Shown here: piece after piece, positions 1 through 8,518 of the stretch
How the letters are laid out: each line of letters starts with the position of its first letter
Position numbering within the stretch: the stretch's first letter is position 1
Assembly (NCBI GenBank): GCA_020849295.1
Contig: JADLGN010000013.1
Span: 1-52,088, forward strand
Direction of reading: 5' to 3'
DNA from: Bacteroidia bacterium
Lineage (GTDB): Bacteria > Bacteroidota > Bacteroidia > NS11-12g > UBA9320
Length of the DNA stretch: 52,088 nt
Made by a program: the position numbers and the translations under genes
Notes under the pieces: model-generated
Seen by the model: the letters and a program-made list of their open reading frames with translations, nothing else
Databases searched by the model: none
Told to the model about the DNA's origin: nothing

Positions 1-545
1 AGAGTATCGCCATCATTAATATTATCATTAGCCGGAGTCCACTTAGTGCCATTCCATTTAAGAACCTGATTAGTTAAAGCTCCGTCTTGAGCAATTTGCG
101 AAGGATTGATAAAACTTCCGTTAGCCAAAGCCTCTGCTTGAGAAGAGTACAAAGCATAAGGCACACTCAGCAACTGATGAATACCAGTAATACTGTAACT
201 TATACCACCTGTAGGGTCACTTTCTACTTTAATAAAAATAGGACCATTAGCCCAGTTGATACTGCTGAAAGTACCTACAACAGGAGTGCCGTTACCGATT
301 TCAACAGTAACCAATCCATTTGCATTGGTAAATGGTGGAGGAGAATAAACTTCGCTGTATAAAACAGAACCGGAGGCTGAGCCTTGCAGAAAACTTACTT
401 TCATGCCAACTGCAGAATTAGTTACTAAAGCCCCGCCTGTATTTCTAATAACAGCCTGATAGGTTAATTTTTGAGGAGATTGTGAGTATCCTGTTTTAAT
501 AAGGCACACAATTGCCAATACAATAAGATTGATTTTTGATTTCAT
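1..545 (-). CDS. Secreted protein with a Bacteroidota-type N-terminal module (3' end outside window)
   Basis: The reading frame starts with ATG at 545 and runs off the left edge, so only about 181 N-terminal residues are visible. A signal peptide (MKSKINLIVLAIVCLIKTGYS) is followed by a module that I recognise from many secreted Bacteroidota proteins: LTYQAVIRN near the start, a later ANGLVTVEIG stretch, and QLLSVPYALYS at its end. Such modules usually precede a variable, adhesin-like or tail-fibre-like region and sometimes a sorting domain, which would lie outside the window. It starts 22 nt after the sorting-domain gene upstream, so the two are probably co-transcribed. The molecular function is unknown; the family assignment is from memory of the motif order. 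Confidence 0.7.
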   Translation of the reverse strand, partial: MKSKINLIVLAIVCLIKTGYSQSPQKLTYQAVIRNTGGALVTNSAVGMKVSFLQGSASGSVLYSEVYSPPPFTNANGLVTVEIGNGTPVVGTFSSINWANGPIFIKVESDPTGGISYSITGIHQLLSVPYALYSSQAEALANGSFINPSQIAQDGALTNQVLKWNGTKWTPANDNINDGDT

Positions 546-567
546 AATAAATTTTTATATTTTTGAG

Positions 568-1041
568 TTAAAAGATTATTTTTAAGATTTTAGTAGAAGA
601 AAGCAGTTTATTATCACTGAAAATCTGAAGGAAATAAACTCCGGCTGCCAAGTCAGTAGTATTAACAGTAGTTAGCGCATCATCAATAATATTTTCAGCA
701 ACTTTTTTACCATCAGAAGAAATAAGTTTATAATTCATAAGATTATTATTATTAGCATCTAATTGAATGAAGAAAAAAGAATTAGCCGGATTTGGGTAAA
801 CGCTAATATGTGTCAAATCGGGACTTTTTTTATAACTTATGGTTAAAAATTCTTTGGGTTGCTGTACTCCTTGTAAAATGATAAAACTTGAATTGGTCTG
901 ATTGGTATAAAGCGGTAATCCGACAGTATAAGTAGCAGTACCGCCGGTACCTGTGGCTGTTCCTCCTGTAACAGAAGTTTCATTTTGCCCAAAAAGGTTA
1001 TGGCAAAATAAAGTAAGAATAAAGATGTAAATATTTTTCAT
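568..1041 (-). CDS. Small secreted protein with T9SS C-terminal sorting domain
   Basis: This 157-residue protein begins with a signal peptide ending near LFGQ. It has a short Gly/Thr-rich segment (TGGTATGTGGTATYTVG) and then a typical type IX secretion sorting domain from about residue 78: ISVYPNPANSFFFIQ, a middle strand region, LAAGVYFLQI and a final STKILKI strand. It carries little else, so it is either a small surface protein or a minimal sorting module. Expected fate is export by Sec and then passage through the type IX pore to the surface or medium. A perfect promoter core lies 7 nt before the ATG. The truncated secreted protein downstream probably shares its transcript. Confidence 0.8.
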   Translation of the reverse strand: MKNIYIFILTLFCHNLFGQNETSVTGGTATGTGGTATYTVGLPLYTNQTNSSFIILQGVQQPKEFLTISYKKSPDLTHISVYPNPANSFFFIQLDANNNNLMNYKLISSDGKKVAENIIDDALTTVNTTDLAAGVYFLQIFSDNKLLSSTKILKIIF

Positions 1042-1048
1042 AATGCTG

Positions 1049-1056
1049 CAAACATA
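1049..1056 (-). promoter_or_regulatory. Promoter core TATGTTTG
   Basis: Read on the minus strand this is TATGTTTG, a perfect match to the Bacteroidota -7 consensus TAnnTTTG. The last G is only 7 nt from the ATG of the sorting-domain gene, implying a leader of a few nucleotides at most. Confidence 0.6.
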
Positions 1057-1186
1057 AATTAAAATTTAATATTAAAAAGTAAAAAAGAGTTAATATGCTT
1101 AAATACTTTAAAAAAAATATTTAAAAGCCTAATAATTAATAATAAAAAATTTTTGTAGGGGAGAAAAAAAAGAAATTACTTAAAAA

Positions 1187-2602
1187 CTAAAAATTTTTAT
1201 CAATAAGATAAACAATAGCCCCAATTGCACCGGCTCCAAGTTCGAGCTCTCTTTTATGAACATTTTCAAAAACATCAGTTTCTGCATGATGATAATCAAA
1301 ATATCTATGAGAATCAGGAATAAAACCCATTAAAATCATATTAGGGTTTACGGAAACTGCAGAATCAAGTTTTAATGGGTTAATATCCACACCTCCGCCC
1401 CAAATGCTTTTTTTAAACACATGGCATCCGTAAGGTTCTAAAAGTTTTTTATATCCTGAAATAATATTAAAAATACTATCTGGAGCTGATATAGCAAATC
1501 CTCTCGGAGTATGTCCTCCTGCATCACTTTCAAGAGCCATAAGATGTTTTTCGCCACGCAATTTTACCCATTTTGCATATTCCATAGCGCCACGTGCTCC
1601 ATTTTCTTCATTCATAAACAATACTACTCTAATTGTATGTTTTGGGCGATATCCATTAGCCTTAATTAAGTTTAGTAATTCTATACTATGAACAATCCCT
1701 GCACCATCATCATGAGCCCCTTCGCCCATATCCCAGCTATCAAGATGCCCTCCAACCGTAATTATTGTTTCAGGTTCGGTTTCTCCTCTAATTTCGGCAA
1801 TCACATTAAAACTTTGTACATCAGGCAATGTTTTACAATTCATTTTCATTACTACCCTTAAGTTCGGTTTTTTTCTCATTTCTTCTAATAGTAAGTCAGC
1901 ATGTTCTGTACTAATAGCTGCAGCAGGTATTTTATTGTTTTGGTCAGAATAGCTCATACTTCCTGCGTGAGGGTGATTGTCTTTTTGTAATGTCATACTT
2001 CTTACCAAAACACCCACAGCACCATATTTTGCTGCTTGTGACGCACCTGAATAACGTTGATTAACACATGCTCCGTAAGATTCAAATACATTTATTGTTT
2101 TAGGGTCAAATGGCTTATTGAAAAGCACTATTTTCCCTTTAATATTTTTTTGTCCAACATTTTCTAAATCTTCAATACCGTTTACAACCACTACATTTGC
2201 TTTTATTTTTCTTTTAGTACCAACGGAACCTCCAAGTGCAGTAATATTTAACTTTATGTCATCATGATAAATATATGCACGTTGAATATTGCCACGGTGC
2301 CAACGAGGTACCATTACAGGCATTTTGTAAACAGTGTCAACCCACATTGATTTAAGTAAATTATATCCCCAATTTACTGCCGAATCTGCCTGCTTTGTCC
2401 CAGTAAATCTATTACCAACTTCTTTACATAAAACTCTTAGATTTTTGTAAGCCTGTCCGTTTTCTAAAGCCATATCAAAAATTCGCCTTATTTGAATAGA
2501 ATCTTTTTCAAATTGACTATAAGAATCAATTTTTAAAAAAATCAATAAAAATAAAATTATAATATTTTTATTAGAAAAATTAAGCTGTAACAAGTGTTTC
2601 AT
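1187..2602 (-). CDS. Secreted M28 family zinc peptidase (carboxypeptidase Q-like)
   Basis: This 471-residue exported aminopeptidase or carboxypeptidase-type enzyme has a signal segment (hydrophobic residues about 13-28), a PA-type insert at about 130-245, and an M28 catalytic core. Visible metal-site residues are H286 and D288 in GGHLDSWD, D298 in GAHDDGAG, the acidic pair E332/E333 in MNEENGARG, D360 in ESDAGGH, and a late histidine in DYHHAETD. The order PA domain inside M28 resembles mammalian plasma carboxypeptidase Q. It probably trims peptides in the periplasm or outside the cell. Its ATG overlaps the end of the upstream membrane-protein gene by 23 nt, which suggests coupled translation. 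The exact substrate cannot be read from the sequence. Confidence 0.88.
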   Translation of the reverse strand: MKHLLQLNFSNKNIIILFLLIFLKIDSYSQFEKDSIQIRRIFDMALENGQAYKNLRVLCKEVGNRFTGTKQADSAVNWGYNLLKSMWVDTVYKMPVMVPRWHRGNIQRAYIYHDDIKLNITALGGSVGTKRKIKANVVVVNGIEDLENVGQKNIKGKIVLFNKPFDPKTINVFESYGACVNQRYSGASQAAKYGAVGVLVRSMTLQKDNHPHAGSMSYSDQNNKIPAAAISTEHADLLLEEMRKKPNLRVVMKMNCKTLPDVQSFNVIAEIRGETEPETIITVGGHLDSWDMGEGAHDDGAGIVHSIELLNLIKANGYRPKHTIRVVLFMNEENGARGAMEYAKWVKLRGEKHLMALESDAGGHTPRGFAISAPDSIFNIISGYKKLLEPYGCHVFKKSIWGGGVDINPLKLDSAVSVNPNMILMGFIPDSHRYFDYHHAETDVFENVHKRELELGAGAIGAIVYLIDKNF

Positions 2603-3227
2603 TTTTTGTATTTGAAATTAGGATTCCTTTAAAAATTATTAATAAACCAAAAATTGTAATAAAATGTGCCACATCATTTTCGTTAAACCATACACTTAAA
2701 GCAAATTTTAAAGATTGCAAAATACCAGACAATATAATTAATATAAAACCCAAAGCAATATTTAAATTGCCTTCTTTATTTTGTACTGAATTATAAATAG
2801 AAATAAAAATAACTATAAAAAAAGCTATAGCTGTATTCCATTTATTAATTATAAAATTGTTATTTATACTAATAAAATACAGCGAAGAAACTAATAATGT
2901 TGTAAAAAATAAATTGAGATATTTTCTGAATTGCTCATTTTTTAATGTAGTAACACAAGCAATTGCTGCACAAAATGTTGTAATAATCATCATTATTCGA
3001 GAAAATAACATAATTAAATTATTTTTGTAATTGAATAATGCATGTCCGAAAGCACCGAAAAAAGCAGTAAGAGCTAAAAAAAAATAAAAATATGCCCAAA
3101 GATTAATTTTGTTTTTTTTTAAATTAAGTGAAAAATAAATGCATAAGAAAGATATTAGCAAATCAGTTATTGATGTAACTGGTTCGTTTATTGAGAAGCC
3201 TGAAAATACAATAGAAGGTTGATGCAT
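2580..3227 (-). CDS. Multi-pass membrane protein, DUF6962/CREST-like
   Basis: This 215-residue protein has about seven hydrophobic segments and no signal peptide. Two histidine-containing motifs stand out: FGAFGHALF at the end of the second helix, and NDVAHFI near the last helix. This spacing resembles the CREST superfamily of membrane hydrolases (alkaline ceramidase, PAQR receptors), and I recall similar Bacteroidota proteins grouped as DUF6962. A hydrolytic function is only an inference, since not all metal ligands of the superfamily can be identified. It is the first gene of the transcript with the M28 peptidase and has a perfect promoter core 9 nt before its ATG. Confidence 0.65.
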   Translation of the reverse strand: MHQPSIVFSGFSINEPVTSITDLLISFLCIYFSLNLKKNKINLWAYFYFFLALTAFFGAFGHALFNYKNNLIMLFSRIMMIITTFCAAIACVTTLKNEQFRKYLNLFFTTLLVSSLYFISINNNFIINKWNTAIAFFIVIFISIYNSVQNKEGNLNIALGFILIILSGILQSLKFALSVWFNENDVAHFITIFGLLIIFKGILISNTKNETLVTA

Positions 3228-3236
3228 AAAAGGCTA

Positions 3237-3244
3237 CAAACATA
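3237..3244 (-). promoter_or_regulatory. Promoter core TATGTTTG
   Basis: On the minus strand this reads TATGTTTG, a perfect TAnnTTTG match 9 nt before the ATG of the multi-pass membrane protein gene. Confidence 0.6.
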
Positions 3245-3269
3245 GTGTAAAAAATAAAAGATTTGAAAA

Positions 3270-3713
3270 ATGAAAAATATAAATAATGTAAAAAAAGTAA
3301 CTTTAGTATTAGTTTTATTCATAACATTAGCATTTGTGAATAAAGAAAAAAAAGAATTAGATGGAATAAAGTTTTTTAAAGGTTCATTAAAAGAAGCAAA
3401 AGCAAAAGCAAAAAAAGAAAATAAACTGATATTTATTGATTGTTATGCAACATGGTGCGGACCCTGCAAAAGCATGACAAAAAAAGTTTTTGTTAAAAAA
3501 AGTGTAGGAGAGTACTATAATAAAAATTTTATTTGTCTAAAAATAGATATGGAAACTGCTGAAGGAGAATCGTTAGGTACAAAATATACTGTTGAAGCCT
3601 ATCCTACATATTTGTTTATTGATAATAGTGGTAAACTTGTACATAAAGATTTAGGATATTTAGACCCCGAATCATTCATAGAACTTGGGAAAAATGCATT
3701 AGCCAAAAAATAA
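3270..3713 (+). CDS. Exported thioredoxin-fold protein (WCGPC)
   Basis: This 147-residue protein begins with a signal or anchor segment (residues about 9-23), followed by a thioredoxin fold of the DUF255/thioredoxin_7 kind. The redox motif is WCGPCK with C63 and C66, and the cis-proline loop is EAYPTYLF. It is expected to act in the periplasm as a disulfide reductase or oxidase. The Lys/Ala-rich stretch before the fold (EAKAKAKKE) is probably the first helix. It stands alone between a divergent membrane-protein gene and another small membrane protein. Partner proteins cannot be inferred from the neighbourhood. Confidence 0.85.
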   Translation: MKNINNVKKVTLVLVLFITLAFVNKEKKELDGIKFFKGSLKEAKAKAKKENKLIFIDCYATWCGPCKSMTKKVFVKKSVGEYYNKNFICLKIDMETAEGESLGTKYTVEAYPTYLFIDNSGKLVHKDLGYLDPESFIELGKNALAKK

Positions 3714-3795
3714 TTATATAAAAAAAATCAAAAACTTTTTTTTTAGAAAAAATATGTAAATATTGCATTTTTTTAAAACTCTAAATAATTAGCCT

Positions 3796-4188
3796 ATGGT
3801 TCAAAATTTACCTCAAAACAAAAATGAATCTGACAAACGGGTTCGACCTTTATTTTTAACAGTTCTATGTATTATTTCCTATTTAAGCAGTGCTCTTATC
3901 CTATGGAACAGCATTGGAAATATGGGAGAAAACGCTGATGATGAGTCAAGTCAAAATGCTTTAATTTCTACTATTGGTGCAGTACTTACAATAATTGGTA
4001 CTGTACTTATGTGGAACACTAGAGTATTTGGTTTTTGGCTTTTTTTCGCAGGAACTGCAGCTATTATTGCAGGTGCAATTGTACTTTTCGGGATTGAATA
4101 TCTTAAAAATCCCGAAACAGGTTATTCTGCTTACCTTAGTACGGTATTATTGGTATTGTTTGCCGTACATTACAAGTATATGGATTAG
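3796..4188 (+). CDS. Small hypothetical membrane protein (about 4 TM)
   Basis: This 130-residue protein has a charged, soluble N-terminus (residues 1-19) and about four hydrophobic segments near 20-41, 57-75, 78-98 and 112-127. I do not recognise conserved catalytic residues or a named family. The ATG start gives a natural positive-inside N-terminus (DKRVRP before the first helix). A strong intrinsic terminator follows 37 nt after the stop codon, which separates it from the ribosomal operon downstream. No promoter core of the TAnnTTTG type is evident directly upstream. Confidence 0.7.
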   Translation: MVQNLPQNKNESDKRVRPLFLTVLCIISYLSSALILWNSIGNMGENADDESSQNALISTIGAVLTIIGTVLMWNTRVFGFWLFFAGTAAIIAGAIVLFGIEYLKNPETGYSAYLSTVLLVLFAVHYKYMD

Positions 4189-4224
4189 AATTTTTTTAAG
4201 GTCAGATTCAAAAAAGCAAAACAG

Positions 4225-4253
4225 GGAGGATTATTTTTTAATCCTCCTTTTTT
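4225..4253 (+). terminator. Intrinsic terminator before rpsP
   Basis: An 8-bp perfect stem, GGAGGATT (4225-4232) with AATCCTCC (4240-4247), has a 7-nt loop and is followed by a T-run at 4248-4253. This is the clearest intrinsic terminator in the window and closes the small membrane-protein gene. Confidence 0.85.
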
Positions 4254-4271
4254 ATTTTTAAAAAATAATAT

Positions 4272-4279
4272 TACTTTTG
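4272..4279 (+). promoter_or_regulatory. Promoter core TACTTTTG for rpsP operon
   Basis: TACTTTTG is a perfect TAnnTTTG match, placed just after the terminator and 51 nt before the rpsP ATG. It is one of only two strong cores in the window with a leader longer than about 30 nt. Confidence 0.55.
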
Positions 4280-4286
4280 CACTCCT

Positions 4287-4309
4287 TTTCGGATTTTGGA
4301 GAACCGAAA
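4287..4309 (+). promoter_or_regulatory. Possible leader hairpin upstream of rpsP
   Basis: TTTCGG (4287-4292) can pair with CCGAAA (4304-4309) around an 11-nt loop, within the predicted 5' leader of rpsP. There is no T-run, so it is not a terminator. A role in autoregulation by S16 is speculation. Confidence 0.25.
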
Positions 4310-4330
4310 TTGTAAAAAAGAAAGTAAAAA

Positions 4331-4969
4331 ATGGCAACAAAAATCAGATTACAAAGACATGGACGCAAAGGACGTCCTATTTTCCACGTAGTGGTGGCAG
4401 ACAGTAGAGCTCCTAGGGACGGAAGATACATCGAAAAGCTTGGGATTTATAATCCAAATACAAATCCGGCAACAGTAGATATCAATTTCGACAGAACCCT
4501 TGGATGGCTTCAAAAAGGTGCAGAACTTACAGATACTTCAAGAGCTATTCTGTCTTACAAAGGTATTTTGCACAAAAATCATTTGCTTAATGGAGTTAAA
4601 AAAGGAGCGCTTACAACTGAACAAGTTGAAGAAAAATTCAATCAATGGCTTGAAAGCAAAGAAGCAAAAATTTCAGGTAAAGTAAATTCAATTGCTGATT
4701 CAAAACAATCAAATGCTAAAGCAAACCTTGAGCGTGAAACCAAATTGAAAGAAGCAAAAGCAGCTAAAATTATGCTTAAAAATTCTGAATTGGCAGCAGA
4801 GGTAGATATAAACACAGAAACTACCGAAGAAAATACAAAATCAGAAGATACAATTGAAACATCAGCAGAAACAACAGAAAATGTTGTAGATACTGTTTCA
4901 GAAAATATTTCTGAAAGCACAGAAGTTTCTTCAAACGAAGAAAATTCTGAAAATACACCTTCCGAATAG
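4331..4969 (+). CDS. rpsP: 30S ribosomal protein S16 with long acidic C-terminal extension
   Basis: The first 80 or so residues are a standard S16 (ATKIRLQRHGRKGRPIFHVV, then DSRAPRDGRYIEKLGIYNP). S16 binds 16S rRNA and stabilises the 5' domain of the small subunit. This protein is 212 residues, whereas S16 is usually 80-90. Residues about 95-145 are Lys/Ala-rich, and residues about 150-212 are strongly acidic and rich in Glu, Thr and Ser. Bacteroidota S16 proteins commonly have a C-terminal extension, so extra length is expected, but the composition of this tail is notable. It is first in the rpsP-rimM-trmD operon. Confidence 0.97.
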   Translation: MATKIRLQRHGRKGRPIFHVVVADSRAPRDGRYIEKLGIYNPNTNPATVDINFDRTLGWLQKGAELTDTSRAILSYKGILHKNHLLNGVKKGALTTEQVEEKFNQWLESKEAKISGKVNSIADSKQSNAKANLERETKLKEAKAAKIMLKNSELAAEVDINTETTEENTKSEDTIETSAETTENVVDTVSENISESTEVSSNEENSENTPSE

Positions 4970-4987
4970 TAAATTTATTTTATTGTT

Positions 4988-5491
4988 TTGGAAAATCTGA
5001 TACCCATAGGTACAATTTCAAAAATTCATGGGTACAAAGGTTATGTTAAAGCGATATTAAATCAAAAAGAAATAAAAAAAGGGGAAGCGTTATTTATTGA
5101 AATCAATAAAAAGCCGGTTCCCTTTTTTGTTGATGAAATTAGCACCTCTGCTGAAGAATTTCTTATAAAATTTGATGATATAAATAATTCAGAAGAAGCC
5201 GAAGAATTGATTGGGTTAAATGTTTTGATAAAATCTGAACAAGCAATTTATAACGATGAATCTTATTTTCTACTTGAAAATTATAGTGTAATAGATAAAA
5301 ACACAGGATATGCAGGTAAAGTAATTTCGCATATTCCCAAAGCAGGTCAGGATTTAATACAAATAGAATTTAATGAGAATATTTATTATTTGCCTTGTGT
5401 TCAGCAAATAATTAATAAAATAAATCATAAGGATAAAACTATATTTACAGATATTCCAGAGGGAATAATTTCATTAAATGAGAAATGTTGA
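4988..5491 (+). CDS. rimM: Ribosome maturation factor RimM
   Basis: This 167-residue protein has the RimM N-terminal beta-barrel (LIPIGTISKIHGYKGYVKA) and a C-terminal PRC-barrel domain (YFLLENYSVIDKNTG onward, with DLIQIEF and a YLPCV strand). RimM assists maturation of the 30S head and binds S19. The start is TTG at 4988, 18 nt after rpsP; no in-frame ATG is available near this position, and the family begins exactly here. Its last codons overlap the trmD start by 7 nt, as expected for a coupled operon. Confidence 0.94.
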   Translation: MENLIPIGTISKIHGYKGYVKAILNQKEIKKGEALFIEINKKPVPFFVDEISTSAEEFLIKFDDINNSEEAEELIGLNVLIKSEQAIYNDESYFLLENYSVIDKNTGYAGKVISHIPKAGQDLIQIEFNENIYYLPCVQQIINKINHKDKTIFTDIPEGIISLNEKC

Positions 5492-6162
5492 ATATTGACA
5501 TAATATCTGTATTGCCCGAGTTGCTCAAAAGTCCACTTGAACATTCAATATTAAAAAGGGGAATTGATAAAAAATTATTTTCAATAAATCTGATTGATTT
5601 AAGAATGTACGGCAAAGGCAAACACAAGCAAGTAGATGATTACCAATTTGGTGGAGGTAGCGGAATGGTTATGCAAATTGAGCCAATTTTTAATTGTATA
5701 AGTCATTTAAAAGAAAAGAGAAATTATGATGAAGTAATATTTTTATCACCGGATGGTGAAATTTTTGACCAGAAAACAGCTAATAAAATATCACTTTACA
5801 ATAATATTATTTTGCTTTGCGGACACTATAAAGGAATTGATGAAAGGGTAAGAAAACATCTTATAACAAAAGAAATTTCAATTGGAGATTTTGTGTTAAC
5901 AGGGGGCGAATTGCCTGCATTAATAGTAGCAGACGCAGTTTGCAGATTGATACCCGGAGTATTAGGAAATGAAGAATCTGCACTTACCGACAGTTTTCAG
6001 GATAATCTCGTAGCACCGCCTGTGTATTCACGACCTGCTGAATTTATGGGATGGAAAGTTCCGGATATTTTACTTTCGGGAAATTTGAAAGAAATTGATA
6101 AATGGCGTGAAGAACAATCTATTAAAAGAACAAATCAAAAAAGACCAAATATTGATTATTAG
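5485..6162 (+). CDS. trmD: tRNA (guanine37-N1)-methyltransferase TrmD
   Basis: This is a 225-residue SPOUT methyltransferase that makes m1G37 in tRNAs to prevent frameshifting. The knotted SAM-binding region is visible: FLSPDGEIFDQ, LLCGHYKGIDERV, and IGDFVLTGGELPALI. The catalytic Asp-containing loop follows (ESALTDSFQDN). Length matches the family. It starts inside the final codons of rimM. The gene often found next in this operon, rplS, is not here; an exonuclease gene follows 19 nt later instead. Confidence 0.97.
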   Translation: MLNIDIISVLPELLKSPLEHSILKRGIDKKLFSINLIDLRMYGKGKHKQVDDYQFGGGSGMVMQIEPIFNCISHLKEKRNYDEVIFLSPDGEIFDQKTANKISLYNNIILLCGHYKGIDERVRKHLITKEISIGDFVLTGGELPALIVADAVCRLIPGVLGNEESALTDSFQDNLVAPPVYSRPAEFMGWKVPDILLSGNLKEIDKWREEQSIKRTNQKRPNIDY

Positions 6163-6181
6163 AAAAAATTAATTTTTACAA

Positions 6182-6949
6182 ATGCTTCCTATATTAAAAA
6201 AACCACTTGTATTTTTTGACTTAGAAACAACTGGTATAAGTACTTCAAAAGACAGAATTATAGAATTGTATATTATAAAAATAATGACAGATGAAAGCGA
6301 AATCCATCTTCATAAATTTTTTAATCCGGGAATCCCAATTCCACCTGAAGCTACTGCAATACATGGAATTACAAATGAAGATGTAAAAGACAAACCAATG
6401 TTTGCAGAAAAAGCAGAAGAGATTAATACATTTATTGATAATTGCGATTTTGCAGGATTTAATTCAAATAAGTTTGATGTTCCAATATTAGTAGAAGAAT
6501 TTTATAGAGCAGGAGTTGAATTAAATATTGAAAGTCGCAAATTTATTGATGTTATGAGAATTTTTCACACAATGGAACCACGCAATTTATCGGCAGCTTA
6601 CAGGTTTTATTGCAATAAAGAATTAGAAAGTGCACATTCTGCAAAATTTGATACTATAGCAACTTTTGATATTTTTAAATCTCAGTTAGACAAATACAAT
6701 GAAATTGATAAATCAATAGATGGCTTACACAAACTAAGTGCTTCAAACGGACAGGTTGACTTAGCAGGAAGAATAATTTTAAATCAGAAGAATGAAGAAA
6801 TATTCAACTTTGGTAAGCATAAAGGAAAGCGAGTTATTGATGTATTTAAAGCAGAGCCGAGCTATTATAACTGGATAATGGATAATGATTTTCCTATGAA
6901 CACAAAAAATATTATTACTAAAATAAGACTAAACTTGATTAATGAGTAA
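6182..6949 (+). CDS. DEDDh 3'-5' exonuclease with ExoX-type C-terminal module
   Basis: This 255-residue DnaQ-like exonuclease has the full catalytic set: D13 and E15 in FFDLETTG, D99 in NKFDVPIL, and H152/D157 in HSAKFDT. A HGIT motif near residue 61 is also typical. Residues about 207-245 (FNFGKHKGKRVIDV ... YYNWIMDNDFP) form a small C-terminal module seen in ExoX-like exonucleases and related to DUF3820. It could be an accessory repair or proofreading exonuclease rather than the replicative epsilon subunit, which usually lacks this module. It is the last gene closely linked to rpsP-rimM-trmD. Confidence 0.88.
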   Translation: MLPILKKPLVFFDLETTGISTSKDRIIELYIIKIMTDESEIHLHKFFNPGIPIPPEATAIHGITNEDVKDKPMFAEKAEEINTFIDNCDFAGFNSNKFDVPILVEEFYRAGVELNIESRKFIDVMRIFHTMEPRNLSAAYRFYCNKELESAHSAKFDTIATFDIFKSQLDKYNEIDKSIDGLHKLSASNGQVDLAGRIILNQKNEEIFNFGKHKGKRVIDVFKAEPSYYNWIMDNDFPMNTKNIITKIRLNLINE

Positions 6950-7018
6950 TACTTTAAGTATTAAAAATACAAACTGAATTTCTTAATTAAGCGAATTTTC
7001 TTGATTTTTGCAATTGAT

Positions 7019-8488
7019 ATGACGGAAGAAATAAGTATTTCCAATCAACTAACATTACAATCAGTAAGCGATTTTTTAAGTAAAAAACAAAAAATTGTTA
7101 TTGACCAGGCAGCTAAAAAATCAATTGAAAAGTGCAATAAATTTTTAATAAAAAAAATTAAAGCAGAAAATAGTCTTTATTATGGTATAAATACCGGTTT
7201 TGGCTCACTTTGCAATACAAAAATTTCAAAAGAGGATATTGAACAATTACAGGAAAATCTTTTAAAATCTCATGCTTGTGGTGTTGGCGAAAAAGTACCT
7301 GAAGATGTGGTTCGTCTTATGATTTTGTTTAAAATAAAATCGCTAAGTATGGGCTATAGTGGTGTAAAGATAGATACAGTACAACGGCTTGCAGATTTTA
7401 ATAATTTGAATTTATTACCCGTTGTTTATAAACAGGGTTCTTTAGGAGCATCAGGCGATTTGGCTCCATTGGCACATCTTAGTTTGCCAATAATAGGAAA
7501 AGGTAATATTGGAAAATACAGGTCAGAAAGTGTTTTAAAAAAATATAATCTGAATAATTTAAAACTGGGACCAAAAGAAGGTTTGGCACTAATTAATGGT
7601 ACTCAATTTATGACAGCATATGGGGTATATTCATTATTACTTGCCTACAAATTAATAAAATGGGCTAACGAAATAGCGGCAATGAGTCTTCAAGCTTTTG
7701 ATTGCAGTATAGAGCCTTTTTTGCAGCCATTACATAAAATAAGGAAACACGAGGGGCAGCAAATAATTGCAGATATCATTTATAAAAATCTGAAAAACCA
7801 ATCAAAAAACAAAAAAGATAAAAAATACGTTCAAGACCCATATTCATTCAGATGTGTTCCTCAGGTACATGGTGCTACATTAGATGTAATTTCGCAAGTT
7901 GAAAAGGTTTTTATTAATGAAATAAATTCTGTTACAGATAATCCAAATATTTTTGTAGAGGAAGATTTAATACTTTCAGGCGGAAATTTTCATGGGCAAA
8001 TTCTTGCACTACATGCAGATTTTCTTGCAATGGCAATTGCTGAACTTGGCAATATTTCAGAAAGGCGTACTTATAAACTTATTTCTGGAGAGAGAGAATT
8101 ACCGGCATTTTTAACACCTGAGCCCGGCTTAAATTCAGGATTTATGATTCCTCAATATACTGCCGCTTCTATTGTAAGTTTAAATAAACAACTATGTACT
8201 CCATCATCGGTAGATAGTATTGTGAGCAGCAATGGTCAGGAAGATCATGTTAGTATGGGAGCAAATGCAATGCTCAAATTAATTAAAATAGTCCAAAACA
8301 CTACAAAAGTTTTAGCAATAGAGTTGTTTACTTCTTCTCAAGCATTAGAATTCAGAGATATTAATAAGTGCTCAAAAAATACAATAGAGTTGCATAAGCT
8401 AATCAGACAACACATTCCATTCATTAAGTCAGACTGCGAAATGTACGATTATATAAATATTGCCGAGCAAATTATTTTAAATGGTTAA
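7019..8488 (+). CDS. hutH: Histidine ammonia-lyase (aromatic amino acid lyase)
   Basis: This enzyme deaminates L-histidine to urocanate. The MIO prosthetic group forms from A144-S145-G146 in GSLGASGDLAPLAHL, and the active-site Tyr lies in YYGINTGFG. The SHACGVG segment has a Ser-His pair, as in histidine rather than tyrosine or phenylalanine lyases. I use the ATG at 7019 (489 residues) instead of the TTG at 7001, because a near-consensus promoter core (GATTTTTG, 7003-7010) overlaps the longer version. No hutU, hutI or hutG is nearby, so either the pathway is dispersed or the enzyme has another role. A beta-CASP hydrolase gene follows after 30 nt. Confidence 0.9.
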   Translation: MTEEISISNQLTLQSVSDFLSKKQKIVIDQAAKKSIEKCNKFLIKKIKAENSLYYGINTGFGSLCNTKISKEDIEQLQENLLKSHACGVGEKVPEDVVRLMILFKIKSLSMGYSGVKIDTVQRLADFNNLNLLPVVYKQGSLGASGDLAPLAHLSLPIIGKGNIGKYRSESVLKKYNLNNLKLGPKEGLALINGTQFMTAYGVYSLLLAYKLIKWANEIAAMSLQAFDCSIEPFLQPLHKIRKHEGQQIIADIIYKNLKNQSKNKKDKKYVQDPYSFRCVPQVHGATLDVISQVEKVFINEINSVTDNPNIFVEEDLILSGGNFHGQILALHADFLAMAIAELGNISERRTYKLISGERELPAFLTPEPGLNSGFMIPQYTAASIVSLNKQLCTPSSVDSIVSSNGQEDHVSMGANAMLKLIKIVQNTTKVLAIELFTSSQALEFRDINKCSKNTIELHKLIRQHIPFIKSDCEMYDYINIAEQIILNG

Positions 8489-8518
8489 ACAAAATTTAAA
8501 AAAAAAGCAAAGTAAAAA

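Noticed and set aside
87-362. Plus-strand frame of 91 codons near the left edge
   Set aside because: It is antisense to the truncated secreted protein at 1-545, has no signal or motif, and that minus-strand protein has a clear signal peptide and conserved module.
4642-4920. Minus-strand frame opposite the S16 tail, rich in Ser and Val
   Set aside because: It arises from the repetitive Glu/Thr codons of the S16 extension and has no support of its own.
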